Below, one piece after another: positions 19,025 through 28,600 of a stretch of DNA of 64,000 bases. Position 1 is the stretch's first letter. Each line of letters begins with the position of its first letter. Under the pieces are notes generated by a model. That model saw only the letters and a list, made by a program, of their open reading frames with translations. It was not told where the DNA came from and ran no database searches. Origin of the DNA: a virus. A program made the position numbers and the translations under genes. The DNA lies in the IMG/VR virus record IMGVR_UViG_3300021424_002547, positions 1 to 64,000 of that record. One strand, 5' to 3'.

Positions 19025-20218
19025 ATGATTTATGATTATCAAACAGCCGTTAATCTATCAATGTTAAAAAAAAGAGGATTCTGGCAAGTGAACCAGAAAT
19101 GTTTTTTTAACAAAATTGAATGTTTAAAATACGCTAACAAAATTTGTAATAATCAGATTAGATTTCATCTTTTTGATGAAATCTATAATTCTTTCGATTG
19201 GAAAAAAGAAATAAACGATTCTATCGATGATATCTATAAACAACGTGCTATTCAACTCAGAGACAACTATAGATATCTAGCTTTGGCTATAAGTGGGGGT
19301 GCAGATTCTACAAATATGCTAATGAGTTTTTTAAAAAATAATATTAAAGTTGACGAAATAATTTGTTCATTTCCAATTAAGGCTATAGAAAAATATATAA
19401 AAAATTTTGATCCTAGAGACGATGATCCTAAAAATTACATGTTTGAATATACTCATGCTGCATATCCATTGATAAAATATGTTAACACGTATTATCCTGG
19501 AATAAAAATTACTGTATTAGATTACATAGACGAAACTTTAGAAATTATAAAAAACAATGAATTTCATAAATTTTCACAAAGTGGAGTACTCTTATCTGTA
19601 GCAACAGGTTGGCAATACAGTATTTTTTCTCATTTAAAAAACAAAAACAAAGCCGCTATAGTTTACGGTATAGATAAACCCAGGATAAGATTCAACCGAG
19701 AAAATAAAAAATTCGAAAGTTTTTTTATAGACATCAACGGTGTGTACGGTCATTTTGATGAGTTAAACTTTGAATACGTTCCGCAGGTAGAATATTTTTA
19801 TTATACCCCCGACATGCCACAAATAGTAATAAAACAATCTCAGCTTATCAAACAATATATAGAAAATATATTACTATCAAAGAATATCTATCAATGTAAA
19901 GATTTATGTTTAGAAAATCCTCAAGGTAATAAAAATCTTAAAATTGTGTTTAATGTTCATTCAGATCCAATAAAAAAAATATTATACAAAGATTGGAATA
20001 CTGAAGTGTTCCAGGTTAAAAAAATATTCAGTATGTATTATTCAGAAGTAGGATATTGGTTTTATAAAGATAATTATATTGATGATAAAATTAAAAAATA
20101 TCATCAAGGACAATTAAATGAAATTCTGCATGGTGTAAATTATAATTTTTTAACTTTTGATTCAGATAACCGGCCTAGTCAATTGAAAGTTATATCTACG
20201 ATGTCCTATGATTTATAA
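19025..20218 (+). CDS. PP-loop ATPase, subfamily A copy 1
   Basis: A 397-residue protein with the ATP-pyrophosphatase loop ISGGADST at 89-96, and FYYTPDMPQIVIKQSQLIKQ in the second half, shared with the copies at 21147 and 31644. N-type PP-loop enzymes adenylate a carboxyl, carbonyl or nucleobase oxygen and then add ammonia or sulfur (known from asparagine synthetase, QueC, TilS, MnmA). No glutaminase domain is attached. It follows tctA by 4 nt, so it is probably co-transcribed with the transporter. Confidence 0.78.
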   Translation: MIYDYQTAVNLSMLKKRGFWQVNQKCFFNKIECLKYANKICNNQIRFHLFDEIYNSFDWKKEINDSIDDIYKQRAIQLRDNYRYLALAISGGADSTNMLMSFLKNNIKVDEIICSFPIKAIEKYIKNFDPRDDDPKNYMFEYTHAAYPLIKYVNTYYPGIKITVLDYIDETLEIIKNNEFHKFSQSGVLLSVATGWQYSIFSHLKNKNKAAIVYGIDKPRIRFNRENKKFESFFIDINGVYGHFDELNFEYVPQVEYFYYTPDMPQIVIKQSQLIKQYIENILLSKNIYQCKDLCLENPQGNKNLKIVFNVHSDPIKKILYKDWNTEVFQVKKIFSMYYSEVGYWFYKDNYIDDKIKKYHQGQLNEILHGVNYNFLTFDSDNRPSQLKVISTMSYDL

Positions 20219-20221
20219 AAA

Positions 20222-21103
20222 TCAACCAAACATTAATTTTTTTACGATATCCTCAACTCTAAGCACTTCCCCTATCTCATCTACCGCTTTACCTAAATAG
20301 ATATGGCCACCAGATGTTGGATCTTTTATTCCGATATTTAAACCATTTGATTGATTCATATTGTCTTTTTGATCTATTGATCCGAAAAACAGACCTTGCT
20401 GTTTAAATTTACCAATACGTGTTAAATCTCTATACGTAGAATTTACAATTTTATCTTTAGTTTCATCGCTAACAGGACTTTCTAGTGAAGCAGCGAACAG
20501 ACTCCCTATACCGACTAAATCTGCTCCTGCTGATAATACTGTTTCAATATCAGATTTATTTGTTATTCCCCCAGAGGCAATTATTGTTAAATTTGGATGT
20601 GCTTTTCTTAGAGCTATCGTCATATCTATAAGAGATTCACCATCCGGAATAGATCTTCCGGCGCCTAATGGACCTTTAAGAATCACTGCATCACAGCGCA
20701 TTAATGGCGTTGAATACATACACTTAATTATTAATCTAAAATTTAAATTATTTTTTATCTTTTTGATAGAATCAAAAGTGCTGGGATTAACATCTTGGCA
20801 TAATTCTATATACTGTAAATCATATTTTTTAATTAAATTTTGTACTTTAATATCAAAAAGATGATTAGCACTCATGCTAATTATTAATTCTCCGCTGTTA
20901 GTCTGTTCAACGAAAATTTTTACATCTTCTTCGAATTTTTGTAAATCATAATCAGAGATCTGTAGATTATCAGTATAATAGTTATAAAAAGAAATACTAG
21001 GAATTATTCCCGCGTTGTAACAAGCCAACGCCAAATTTAAATTAGATACCGAATTCATCGCTACCGCAACTATGGGATATCTACAGTTAAAAAATTTATA
21101 CAT
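20222..21103 (-). CDS. Nitronate monooxygenase/NAD(P)H-flavin oxidoreductase-like protein
   Basis: A 293-residue minus-strand TIM-barrel protein. The FMN-binding blocks are visible: DAVILKGPLGAGR, IIASGGITNKSDIETVLSAG and ADLVGIGSLFAASLESP, all typical of the 2-nitropropane dioxygenase family. Related enzymes oxidise nitronates or act as FMN-dependent enoyl reductases. It faces the opposite way between two PP-loop genes. The substrate is uncertain. Confidence 0.83.
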   Translation of the reverse strand: MYKFFNCRYPIVAVAMNSVSNLNLALACYNAGIIPSISFYNYYTDNLQISDYDLQKFEEDVKIFVEQTNSGELIISMSANHLFDIKVQNLIKKYDLQYIELCQDVNPSTFDSIKKIKNNLNFRLIIKCMYSTPLMRCDAVILKGPLGAGRSIPDGESLIDMTIALRKAHPNLTIIASGGITNKSDIETVLSAGADLVGIGSLFAASLESPVSDETKDKIVNSTYRDLTRIGKFKQQGLFFGSIDQKDNMNQSNGLNIGIKDPTSGGHIYLGKAVDEIGEVLRVEDIVKKLMFG

Positions 21104-21133
21104 ATAAAATATTTGATTAAGATGTAGTATTTA

Positions 21134-21140
21134 ATAAATA
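21134..21140 (+). promoter_or_regulatory. Late-promoter-like box, 6 nt before ATG
   Basis: AATAAATATC (core 21134-21140) ends 6 nt before ATG 21147. Confidence 0.5.
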
Positions 21141-21146
21141 TCCCAT

Positions 21147-22334
21147 ATGATAAACAACAAATTAGGATACTATGCAATTGATAAATGTCTATATGATTCT
21201 AAAATTCTAGCCTGTATAGAGGGGACGAAATCTAATAAAGATATAAAATGGATATTCAACAATGATGTATTTGAAAAATATAATTGGACTGTAGAACCTG
21301 ATTTTACGCTAGACCAGTTGTACGACAAAAGATCTAGACAATTACGAGAAATGTATGACTATATCATCATAAGCTATAGTGGCGGAGCGGACAGTCATAA
21401 CATAGTTGAAAGTTTTATTCGTCAAGGATTACATATAGACGAACTAATAATCAACACGATGGAAAAAGGTAATAGTAAATTTACAATACTCGATCCTAAG
21501 ATAAAGAATCCCGAAAATGCCGCGTCAGAACACTATTTGCAAACTATACCTCGATTAAACGAAATCAAAAATAGATCACCAAAGACAAAAATAACTATCT
21601 TAGATCTTACTGATCATCTTTTCACACATTGGTTATCTAACAATGATGCATCGTGGATTCTAAACAAAAAAGAAGGACTCAATCCGTTAAATGTCACTAG
21701 GTTTAATTATCTCCATTTCAACGAAGTAAGGAAAAAATTTGATAAAGATAAAAAAATTGCAGTTATTTTAGGGATTGAAAAACCTCGAACGTTCATCCAT
21801 TCTAATAATAAATTTTACTTAAGATTTACTGATCGTGCTGCTAATATCGTTGGTATAGCAGATTATTTCAAAGATTACGTTAATTCAACCGTAGAATTTT
21901 TTTATTGGAGTCCTGACAGTTGCGATATACTATGTAAACAAGCACATATAATTAAACGTTGGCTAGAAAAAGACCCAATAAATTATTCTATATGGTTCCA
22001 TAAAAACATGACTAAACATATGTATAGATTAGTTCATGAAAGAATTTTGAGAACATTAATTTATACTACATGGGATAACACATGGTTTCAGTGCGATAAA
22101 GCAACCAAAGATTGGTATAGTGAATTTGATTCTTGGTTTATTAACAATCTTTCTGGAACTGATCATCATAATGTTTGGCTAGAAGGAATTAGATATGTGG
22201 AAAAGTATGCAGCTAAATTTGTTAACATAGATGATAACAAAGCCGATGGTTTAATAACTTTTTCATATAATTATTTCATAGGACAAATGAATCCTTCTAT
22301 CGATTTAAAAAAAATATACAATCCAGTTTACTAA
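21147..22334 (+). CDS. PP-loop ATPase, subfamily A copy 2
   Basis: A 395-residue paralogue with YSGGADSHN at 77-85. It shares with copies 1 and 3 a leader of about 75 residues (W-x-EPD-x-TLDQLYDKRSRQLRE), an LGIEKPRTF motif and FFYWSPDSCDILCKQAHIIK. The strict conservation of the last block suggests it forms the substrate pocket. A late box 6 nt upstream predicts a leaderless mRNA. It heads the run that continues with the AMP-binding enzyme. Confidence 0.78.
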   Translation: MINNKLGYYAIDKCLYDSKILACIEGTKSNKDIKWIFNNDVFEKYNWTVEPDFTLDQLYDKRSRQLREMYDYIIISYSGGADSHNIVESFIRQGLHIDELIINTMEKGNSKFTILDPKIKNPENAASEHYLQTIPRLNEIKNRSPKTKITILDLTDHLFTHWLSNNDASWILNKKEGLNPLNVTRFNYLHFNEVRKKFDKDKKIAVILGIEKPRTFIHSNNKFYLRFTDRAANIVGIADYFKDYVNSTVEFFYWSPDSCDILCKQAHIIKRWLEKDPINYSIWFHKNMTKHMYRLVHERILRTLIYTTWDNTWFQCDKATKDWYSEFDSWFINNLSGTDHHNVWLEGIRYVEKYAAKFVNIDDNKADGLITFSYNYFIGQMNPSIDLKKIYNPVY

Positions 22335-22342
22335 GGCGGCAT

Positions 22343-23284
22343 ATGAAACTATATAATCTTTTTTTAAATATTGCTAAAAAATTTCCATCAAAACGAGCCG
22401 TTAATGATTGTTCATTTAACGATTTGTTAAATTTGATCCACAACAATGAATACAAACTTATTTCATCGGCAGTAGATGAGAATATTATCATCGATATTCT
22501 GCATGCGTCTTATAGGAATTTACCGTTAATTATTCCTCCAAAATATGATTCTGATAATATATTAATACCGGATGATTTAAATAATGTGTTTGAATTATAT
22601 CTTTATAGTAGCGGTAGCACGGGCACTATTAGAAAAGCAATAAAAATCCCCGAAGATATGATTTTAAAAAATTCAGAAATAGCTATTAATTCACAAAAAT
22701 TATCTGTTGATGATAATATCTTCACAGTCTGTTCGTTAAATCACACCGGTGGAATCAATGCTCAAACACTTCCTGCGTTATTAGCAGGATCAAGTGTAAT
22801 CATTAAAAAATTTAATGGATTCTCATTTTTTAAAGACGTTAAAAATTACAATATAACTAAGACTCATTTAGTTCCTGCAATGATAGACACATTAATTAAG
22901 TTAAATAATTTTCAATCAAACATGTTAAAATTAGTTGTAGCAGGTAGCGATTGTATTAAAAAAGAACATGTAGATTTTTTTTTACAAAATGGTGTCAATT
23001 TTATGTGTAACTACGGCTTGACTGAAGCTGGTCCTATTATAATAAATCACATCTTCAGTGAAAGAACAGAATTAGAAATTTTTGATCAAGGTATTCCGTT
23101 AGGAGATAAATGCTGGTGTGACTTTACGATTTTAAACTCAGAACTTATTTTAAAAGGAAAAAATGTGCATAAAGACGGATGGCTTCATACGGGCGATTGT
23201 GTTCATAAAATCAATGATTGGATATTTTACAATGGAAGAAAAACACATGGTTGTAAAATAATACCAAAGAAATACAGAATGTAA
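22343..23284 (+). CDS. Compact ANL-superfamily adenylate-forming enzyme
   Basis: A 313-residue protein with the adenylation motifs in order: LYLYSSGSTGTIRKAIKI (phosphate loop), FMCNYGLTEAGP, WLHTGDCV and FYNGRKTHGCKI. It activates a carboxylic acid as the acyl-AMP. Typical members have about 500 residues. Here the N-terminal region is shortened and the C-terminal domain with its catalytic lysine is nearly absent, so thioester formation may be impaired or done by a partner. AAGGCGG precedes the ATG. Confidence 0.83.
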   Translation: MKLYNLFLNIAKKFPSKRAVNDCSFNDLLNLIHNNEYKLISSAVDENIIIDILHASYRNLPLIIPPKYDSDNILIPDDLNNVFELYLYSSGSTGTIRKAIKIPEDMILKNSEIAINSQKLSVDDNIFTVCSLNHTGGINAQTLPALLAGSSVIIKKFNGFSFFKDVKNYNITKTHLVPAMIDTLIKLNNFQSNMLKLVVAGSDCIKKEHVDFFLQNGVNFMCNYGLTEAGPIIINHIFSERTELEIFDQGIPLGDKCWCDFTILNSELILKGKNVHKDGWLHTGDCVHKINDWIFYNGRKTHGCKIIPKKYRM

Positions 23285-23300
23285 TTGGAAAAATAATAAA

Positions 23301-24623
23301 ATGGCCTATAACATAGAAAGCTTCTGCCCGGAATTATGGTCTCAATTAGAAATTGATTTTTCAGGAGATTTTAAATTGTGCTGTTTAGCTAATCTCAGCG
23401 ACGATTTTGGAATGGCTAGAGATGATAATGACAGGGTGATGAATATTCTTACGGATTCTATAGAAGAGGCTATTAATAGCAAGACACATAAAGAACATAG
23501 ATTATGGCTGAAAGATAATATCAAACCTACTAGATGCAGAAATTGTTATGATTCCGAGGAAAGCACTCGCAGAGGTGGTTGGCCGGGTATTAGTAAAAGA
23601 CAACGTGTGCTCACTCAAACTAGTCCTACTATATCAGAATATGTTACAATTCAAAATGTAAATGAACACACTAACGACGACGGTTCTGTAAATTCTAAAG
23701 TCGTGAATTTAGATATAAGATTTAGTAACTTATGTAATCAAAAATGTATTATGTGTGGTCCTAGAGATAGCAGTCTTTGGTACGAAGATTACATAAAAAT
23801 ATCTAAAATTGGTCATAAAATACAAAAAGGCAAATATAAAATTTATCCGTTTGAAAAAGATAATCATGGAAAATTGCACATGCAAGGATTTGATGAATGG
23901 TGGAATAACCCTATATGGTGGGAAAAGTTTGATAAAATATCATCAGATTTAAGATACATTTATTTTACCGGCGGGGAACCATTACTGGTCCCTGCCATGC
24001 AAGAATGTTTAGACAGGTTAATAACTAAGGGATATGCAAAAAATATCCAATTACGGTACGATACCAATTTAAGTGTGCTTAACAATAAAATCATAGATAA
24101 ATGGAAAAACTTCAAAAAAGTAATATTATGTATAAGTTTAGATGATACTAACGAAAGGTTCAACTTAATACGATTTCCCGGAAATTACAATAAATTTATC
24201 GATAATTTAGATTTACTTGTGAAAAATAAAATACCAATAGCCTATCTTTCTGGGTGTATAGGAGTGGCGTCACCGTATTCCGTACAACGAGTTATAGAAA
24301 TAGCCGCTCAATATGATATAGAAGCGTACTTAAGATTTTTAGAAATTCCTACACACTTTGATATAAGACATTTTCCAAAAAATGCTAAGTTAGAAATCAT
24401 AGAAAATTTAGAAAAATTTGATTATGATTATAGATACAAAAAATGGGTATCATCAGAAATTAATATATTAAAAAAATATCTTGATGTTGAGAATCAAAAA
24501 GAAATACAAGAATTTGTAAGAGTAATGGATATATTAGATGTTAGTAGAGGTACTAATTGGAGAGATACATTGTCTGATGTAACTGATCTTATCAAACGCC
24601 ACTGTAAAGATGTTAATTTATGA
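23301..24623 (+). CDS. Radical SAM protein (twitch/SPASM-like)
   Basis: A 440-residue enzyme with a C-x3-C-x2-C cluster (C145, C149, C152 in LCNQKCIMCGPRDSS) and a GGEP motif (YFTGGEPLLV). N-terminal cysteines (C27, C28, C79, C82) probably bind an auxiliary Fe-S cluster, as in twitch-domain radical SAM proteins. It generates a 5'-deoxyadenosyl radical to modify a peptide, sugar or other substrate. It overlaps the next gene by 4 nt (ATGA). Confidence 0.88.
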   Translation: MAYNIESFCPELWSQLEIDFSGDFKLCCLANLSDDFGMARDDNDRVMNILTDSIEEAINSKTHKEHRLWLKDNIKPTRCRNCYDSEESTRRGGWPGISKRQRVLTQTSPTISEYVTIQNVNEHTNDDGSVNSKVVNLDIRFSNLCNQKCIMCGPRDSSLWYEDYIKISKIGHKIQKGKYKIYPFEKDNHGKLHMQGFDEWWNNPIWWEKFDKISSDLRYIYFTGGEPLLVPAMQECLDRLITKGYAKNIQLRYDTNLSVLNNKIIDKWKNFKKVILCISLDDTNERFNLIRFPGNYNKFIDNLDLLVKNKIPIAYLSGCIGVASPYSVQRVIEIAAQYDIEAYLRFLEIPTHFDIRHFPKNAKLEIIENLEKFDYDYRYKKWVSSEINILKKYLDVENQKEIQEFVRVMDILDVSRGTNWRDTLSDVTDLIKRHCKDVNL

Positions 24624-25267
24624 CCATAGAAAATATTGCTAAAATAGCTAAAGATGTCAACATTGATTTTCCTTCTAATTGTATACCCTACGTAATAAAT
24701 TGTCTCTACCACGATGAAATATCATCAGAGATAAAATTCGAAGAGATAAGAGATGCATTCCGACTTAAACAAATACAATCAAAAGCTTGGTTACTAAATT
24801 ATATAAAAAAATTTACTATAGATAGCAATGTGGATATCTCTGATAAAAAAATATTAGTCATAGGATCATGGATCGGATTTACTAGTTTTTGTTTAAAAAA
24901 ATTAGGTTTTAATCACATTGATGAAATTGATCCTGATCCGAGGTTAGAAAAGTTTTCAAATTTCCTAAATAGGCATAATCGATTTTTTAAGCATTACACT
25001 GATGACGTTAATAATATAGATATTGAAAATTACGACTATATTGTGAATACCAGCTGCGAACATATCAAAAATAATCAATGGTTTGATAATATCTCAAATC
25101 GCACTTTAATTTTCTTGCACAGCAACAACCTCGAAGGATATGATCATGTTAATATCTGTAAGAATCTTGAAGAAATGATTCTCAAATACAAAATGAATTT
25201 AATGTTTCAAGGAAGACTGGAATTAGGGAATTATGATAGATTCATGTTGATAGGACACAAAGAATGA
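24620..25267 (+). CDS. SAM-methyltransferase-like Rossmann protein
   Basis: A 215-residue protein with a glycine-containing Rossmann start (KILVIGSWIGFTSF), an acidic EIDPDPRL after strand 2, and YDYIVNTSCEHIKNNQWFDN. This is a paralogue of the gene at 46146, which has the same S-[CV]-EHI and WFDNI blocks. The fold suggests SAM binding, but a classical catalytic motif is not evident. It is coupled on both sides by ATGA overlaps to the radical SAM and GNAT-like genes. Confidence 0.7.
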   Translation: MTIENIAKIAKDVNIDFPSNCIPYVINCLYHDEISSEIKFEEIRDAFRLKQIQSKAWLLNYIKKFTIDSNVDISDKKILVIGSWIGFTSFCLKKLGFNHIDEIDPDPRLEKFSNFLNRHNRFFKHYTDDVNNIDIENYDYIVNTSCEHIKNNQWFDNISNRTLIFLHSNNLEGYDHVNICKNLEEMILKYKMNLMFQGRLELGNYDRFMLIGHKE

Positions 25268-25956
25268 AGTCTATATTTTTGACTGGAGATCATACAAAAT
25301 TAGTTCAAGAATTCTGTGATGAATGTAAAAAGCATGGTTATTTAAATAACAGTTCGTTAAAATTAATGAAATTTAATGGAGAATATGATCTCAAAGAAAT
25401 TCCGTGTTTTTGGGGAATTTACCATGACAAGAAGTTAATTTCAATCAGTGGTTCCCATTGTTGGTATGGACAAGGGGAGCTAGAAGGGGTTCCATTCATG
25501 AGATGCCTTTTTAGGAGTGCTACATTACCAGAATATCAAAAATTAATTAGTGGTCTTAGCAAAAACCATATGAACAGTTTACCTTTCGGCGTACTTCTTC
25601 CTTATCAAATTAACAAAGGTTTACGAGAAGGAGTTGAACATTTCTATATTACTACAAGCAATGGCGATCATGATGCCAGTGGTAAAATGAAAAGGACTCA
25701 CAGAATCTTACAGTTGCTAGAAAAAACGAAAATTGTAAAATATGCAGGAGATGGAATATTTTATAGCACTCCTCAAACTAAATGGGAACTAAATGTGGTA
25801 AACTATTACGAAACTTTAAAAAAATTTCATCCAACTAGATTAAATTACAACATAGATGTCAGCCAAGAATATCTTTCTATTATAGAAAATGGGTTTGAGG
25901 GTGTTTGGAAAGATTTTATGACTCCAAAAAAAACAATAAGCTTAGAAAACTTATAA
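25264..25956 (+). CDS. GNAT-like acyltransferase
   Basis: A 230-residue protein with a GNAT-style core: CFWGIYHDKKLISISGSHC (strand hairpin), then a central segment leading to EHFYITTSNGDHDASGK. The acyl-CoA loop is not canonical, so the call is by overall layout and resemblance to the island gene at 42215. It is coupled to the methyltransferase-like gene by ATGA. Substrate unknown. Confidence 0.5.
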   Translation: MKSIFLTGDHTKLVQEFCDECKKHGYLNNSSLKLMKFNGEYDLKEIPCFWGIYHDKKLISISGSHCWYGQGELEGVPFMRCLFRSATLPEYQKLISGLSKNHMNSLPFGVLLPYQINKGLREGVEHFYITTSNGDHDASGKMKRTHRILQLLEKTKIVKYAGDGIFYSTPQTKWELNVVNYYETLKKFHPTRLNYNIDVSQEYLSIIENGFEGVWKDFMTPKKTISLENL

Positions 25957-26005
25957 AAATCTATGAAATTAGATAATTAATTAAAAACAATTAATTATAA
26001 TACCT

Positions 26006-26689
26006 ATGGATATAGATATTTTTTTCATAAGTTACAAGGAATCTAATTGTGAAAATAATTGGATTAATGTTCTTTCTTTTCATCCTAATGCTAAACGAGT
26101 ACACGGAATCAATGGTATCGATAAAGCACATTTAATTTGCGACATGATTTCAACCACTGAATTTTTCTGGACAATCGATGGAGATAATGAATTAATATCC
26201 CCTTTAAAATATGCAAAGCAAATAGAACATGATTTACTCATGTTTAAGTCTATTGATCCGCTGTTCCAAAAAATTACTTTATTAGGAGGAGTGAAGTTAT
26301 GGAAAAAGAATTCTATTATCAATCCTAACTTAAGTAAAGGTGATTTCAGTCTTAATGCAACTAAAAATAAACAAATTGTAGACGAAGTATATTCCATAAG
26401 TAAATATAATTCTAGTCCGTTTGACGCATGGAAGACTTCATTCCGTCATTGTGTAAAATTAATGTCTTGCATATTTAGAAATAGGCCAAAGGCTTTAAGC
26501 ATAAATCTTTATATTGATAGATGGGCTAGTACTAAAAACATCGAAATAGAAAACGCAGCATGGGCATATCAAGGCTATCTTGATGCTAAAGAATTTGTTC
26601 AGATATATGACAATACTGACCAATTATATCAAATAAATGATTTTAATTATCTTGAGAATCATTATAAGAAGAAATATGAAACATCTTAA
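26006..26689 (+). CDS. GT-A-like glycosyltransferase (putative)
   Basis: A 227-residue protein starting MDIDIFFISYKESNCENNW. A D-x-D-like element lies in FFWTIDGDNE (about residues 54-63), where GT-A enzymes bind metal and nucleotide-sugar. Later Trp-rich blocks (YIDRWASTKNIE) resemble phage proteins of this type. TATAAT at 25996-26001 ends 4 nt before the ATG. Sugar and acceptor unknown. Confidence 0.6.
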   Translation: MDIDIFFISYKESNCENNWINVLSFHPNAKRVHGINGIDKAHLICDMISTTEFFWTIDGDNELISPLKYAKQIEHDLLMFKSIDPLFQKITLLGGVKLWKKNSIINPNLSKGDFSLNATKNKQIVDEVYSISKYNSSPFDAWKTSFRHCVKLMSCIFRNRPKALSINLYIDRWASTKNIEIENAAWAYQGYLDAKEFVQIYDNTDQLYQINDFNYLENHYKKKYETS

Positions 26690-26873
26690 AGACGTCAACT
26701 CAGGTTACATTAAACACTTTTTCTATGCCAATTATTTTAATCTACTTGCGGTGTTGATACTGATCACTGGAGTTATACACAGTTTGTTTCCTTTCCTTTT
26801 TCCATTCACACCTTATAGGTTAGCAAAAAAAATAGTCGATGAAACAGAATGTCATTTTTTGAAAAATAAATAG
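26676..26873 (+). CDS. DUF6356-like small membrane protein
   Basis: A 65-residue protein beginning MKHLKDVNSGYIKHFFYA, with a transmembrane helix ending in HSLFPFLFPFTPYRLAKKI. The HL-x-V-x2-GY start and the LFPFLFP motif match the DUF6356 family of bacterial membrane proteins, whose function is unknown. It overlaps the end of the upstream gene by 14 nt. Confidence 0.68.
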   Translation: MKHLKDVNSGYIKHFFYANYFNLLAVLILITGVIHSLFPFLFPFTPYRLAKKIVDETECHFLKNK

Positions 26874-26958
26874 ATTTACTTGGTCTCTATAGTTACCTAA
26901 ACGTTCCTATATTATCGACTGAATTCATTCATCAATATAAAAAATAGAGAAATAATCG

Positions 26959-27996
26959 ATGGAAAAATATAAGTGTGCCTGGATAGAAAATATGATATCT
27001 ATCGAAACAGATGGGTTTACCCGACCTTGCTGTTTAGAAAACAGCACTAAAGCCAGAATAGCTGATGCCTCTCAAGGGCTAGTAAAGGCATTTAACCATG
27101 AGAAGTTGATCAAACTAAGAGACAATTTGTCTACTGGGTTTACCCAATACTCTAGATCGTTCTGTCATAGATGCGAAGAATTAGAAAATAGAGGACAGAA
27201 AAGTTTAAGAAATATGACGCCGTTTTTAAGTGAATCTAGAGAATTAAAAATGATACAATTTAAATTAAGCAATAGATGTCAATTAGCTTGTTTTCATTGT
27301 GGTCCTGATCAGAGTTCAACTTATGCGAAAAAATTCCATGTAAAGCCTATAATAAAAGATTCTATAGAAATTTCTATTAAGTTTCTTAACGAGCTATCGG
27401 AGCTTTTACCTACTTTATCAATTATAAAATTTACAGGAGGTGAACCTTTTTTAGATAAAAACCATTGGAAAATTTTAGAATATCTCAAAAAATTTAACAG
27501 AAAACATTGTGAATTGCAGTATATCACGAATGGGGTAACACCATTTAACCCAGAGTTGTGGGAAGGATGGAAATCAATTAATTGCTCGGTCAGTGTCGAC
27601 GGATACGAAGAAAGCTACGAATGGTTTAGACGAGGTAGCTCTTGGGAAAAAATATTGTCTGGCGTTAGCAGGTTAAAAAAATATAGTGATATCTCAATTA
27701 ACTATTCATTGACTCCTTTTACTGTGCAAGACTATATAAAATCTAAAGATTTTTGGAAGTTTAATATTACCGCAATACCTATAGTCAGTCCATCTTATAG
27801 CAGTTTAATTAATTTTCCAAAATCTATTATACAAAGTATCAAAGATTACGACAAGATACCATTTAATTCATACTCTGAAGACAATAATATAGATATATAT
27901 GTGGAACGGGCTAATAAATGGGATTCAATTTGGAATACTCCGGGGTGGGCGGACAGACTATTTTATTGGGTTAAAGAATACAATGATAGAAACTAA
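26959..27996 (+). CDS. Radical SAM protein (twitch/SPASM-like), second copy
   Basis: A 345-residue enzyme with C107, C111 and C114 in RCQLACFHCGPDQSS, and GGEP in IKFTGGEPFLDK. Auxiliary-cluster cysteines at C24/C25 and C69/C72 mirror those of the 23301 protein, and both share the CGP-x-SS context after the third Cys. It overlaps the next oxygenase gene by 14 nt. A peptide or glycan substrate is possible. Confidence 0.88.
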   Translation: MEKYKCAWIENMISIETDGFTRPCCLENSTKARIADASQGLVKAFNHEKLIKLRDNLSTGFTQYSRSFCHRCEELENRGQKSLRNMTPFLSESRELKMIQFKLSNRCQLACFHCGPDQSSTYAKKFHVKPIIKDSIEISIKFLNELSELLPTLSIIKFTGGEPFLDKNHWKILEYLKKFNRKHCELQYITNGVTPFNPELWEGWKSINCSVSVDGYEESYEWFRRGSSWEKILSGVSRLKKYSDISINYSLTPFTVQDYIKSKDFWKFNITAIPIVSPSYSSLINFPKSIIQSIKDYDKIPFNSYSEDNNIDIYVERANKWDSIWNTPGWADRLFYWVKEYNDRN

Positions 27997-28600
27997 ACAA
28001 TATTTTAATGCTATAGATAAAACTATTATATCAAATATTATTGATTATTATCATTCAATAGGGAAATATGACACGCCGACTATGAATAAAGCCCCGGTTG
28101 GCAAAGTTTTAAGCGTATGCCAAGATATAATCGAAACATGTCTTAATAAAAAATTAGAGTATACACAGGGAAACTTTTATAAACACAATTCACCCTATCT
28201 TCCTCATACAGATTATAAAAGTTTCCAAAATGGAATTATCAACATAGTCATTCCTTTACATTACACCGAGTCGTTACCCCATCTTGTTATATTCGACCAA
28301 ACATGGAGTCTTGATAGTGTTACATGGTGTATGCATTTACCTGTTCAACGATTTGAAATTAACATAGGAGTTAAAGGCTGCCCTTATGAATATCCTGTAG
28401 AAAACCTTACAAACCATCCTATAGACGATAAGTTATATAAAGATTTCCTCACGCATTACCCCAAAGACACACTGTTTGGGTTAAGTGGTAACTCGTATAA
28501 ATTTGATCCCGGTAGTTTAATCGTATTCGATACACAAACGATACATTGCACGGCAAAAATGAAAGGTGAAAAAATAGGGTTGGCATTAAGATTCAAATGA
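27983..28600 (+). CDS. 2OG-Fe(II)/AspH-like oxygenase
   Basis: Start ATG 27983 lies inside the end of the radical SAM gene; an in-frame ATG further upstream would overlap by nearly 100 nt. The 205-residue protein has SPYLPHTDYKSFQNGIINIV (H-x-D), GSLIVFDTQTIHCTAK (distal His) and LALRFK (Arg). It is coupled to the SDR gene by ATGA. Substrate unknown. Confidence 0.75.
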   Translation: MIETKQYFNAIDKTIISNIIDYYHSIGKYDTPTMNKAPVGKVLSVCQDIIETCLNKKLEYTQGNFYKHNSPYLPHTDYKSFQNGIINIVIPLHYTESLPHLVIFDQTWSLDSVTWCMHLPVQRFEINIGVKGCPYEYPVENLTNHPIDDKLYKDFLTHYPKDTLFGLSGNSYKFDPGSLIVFDTQTIHCTAKMKGEKIGLALRFK

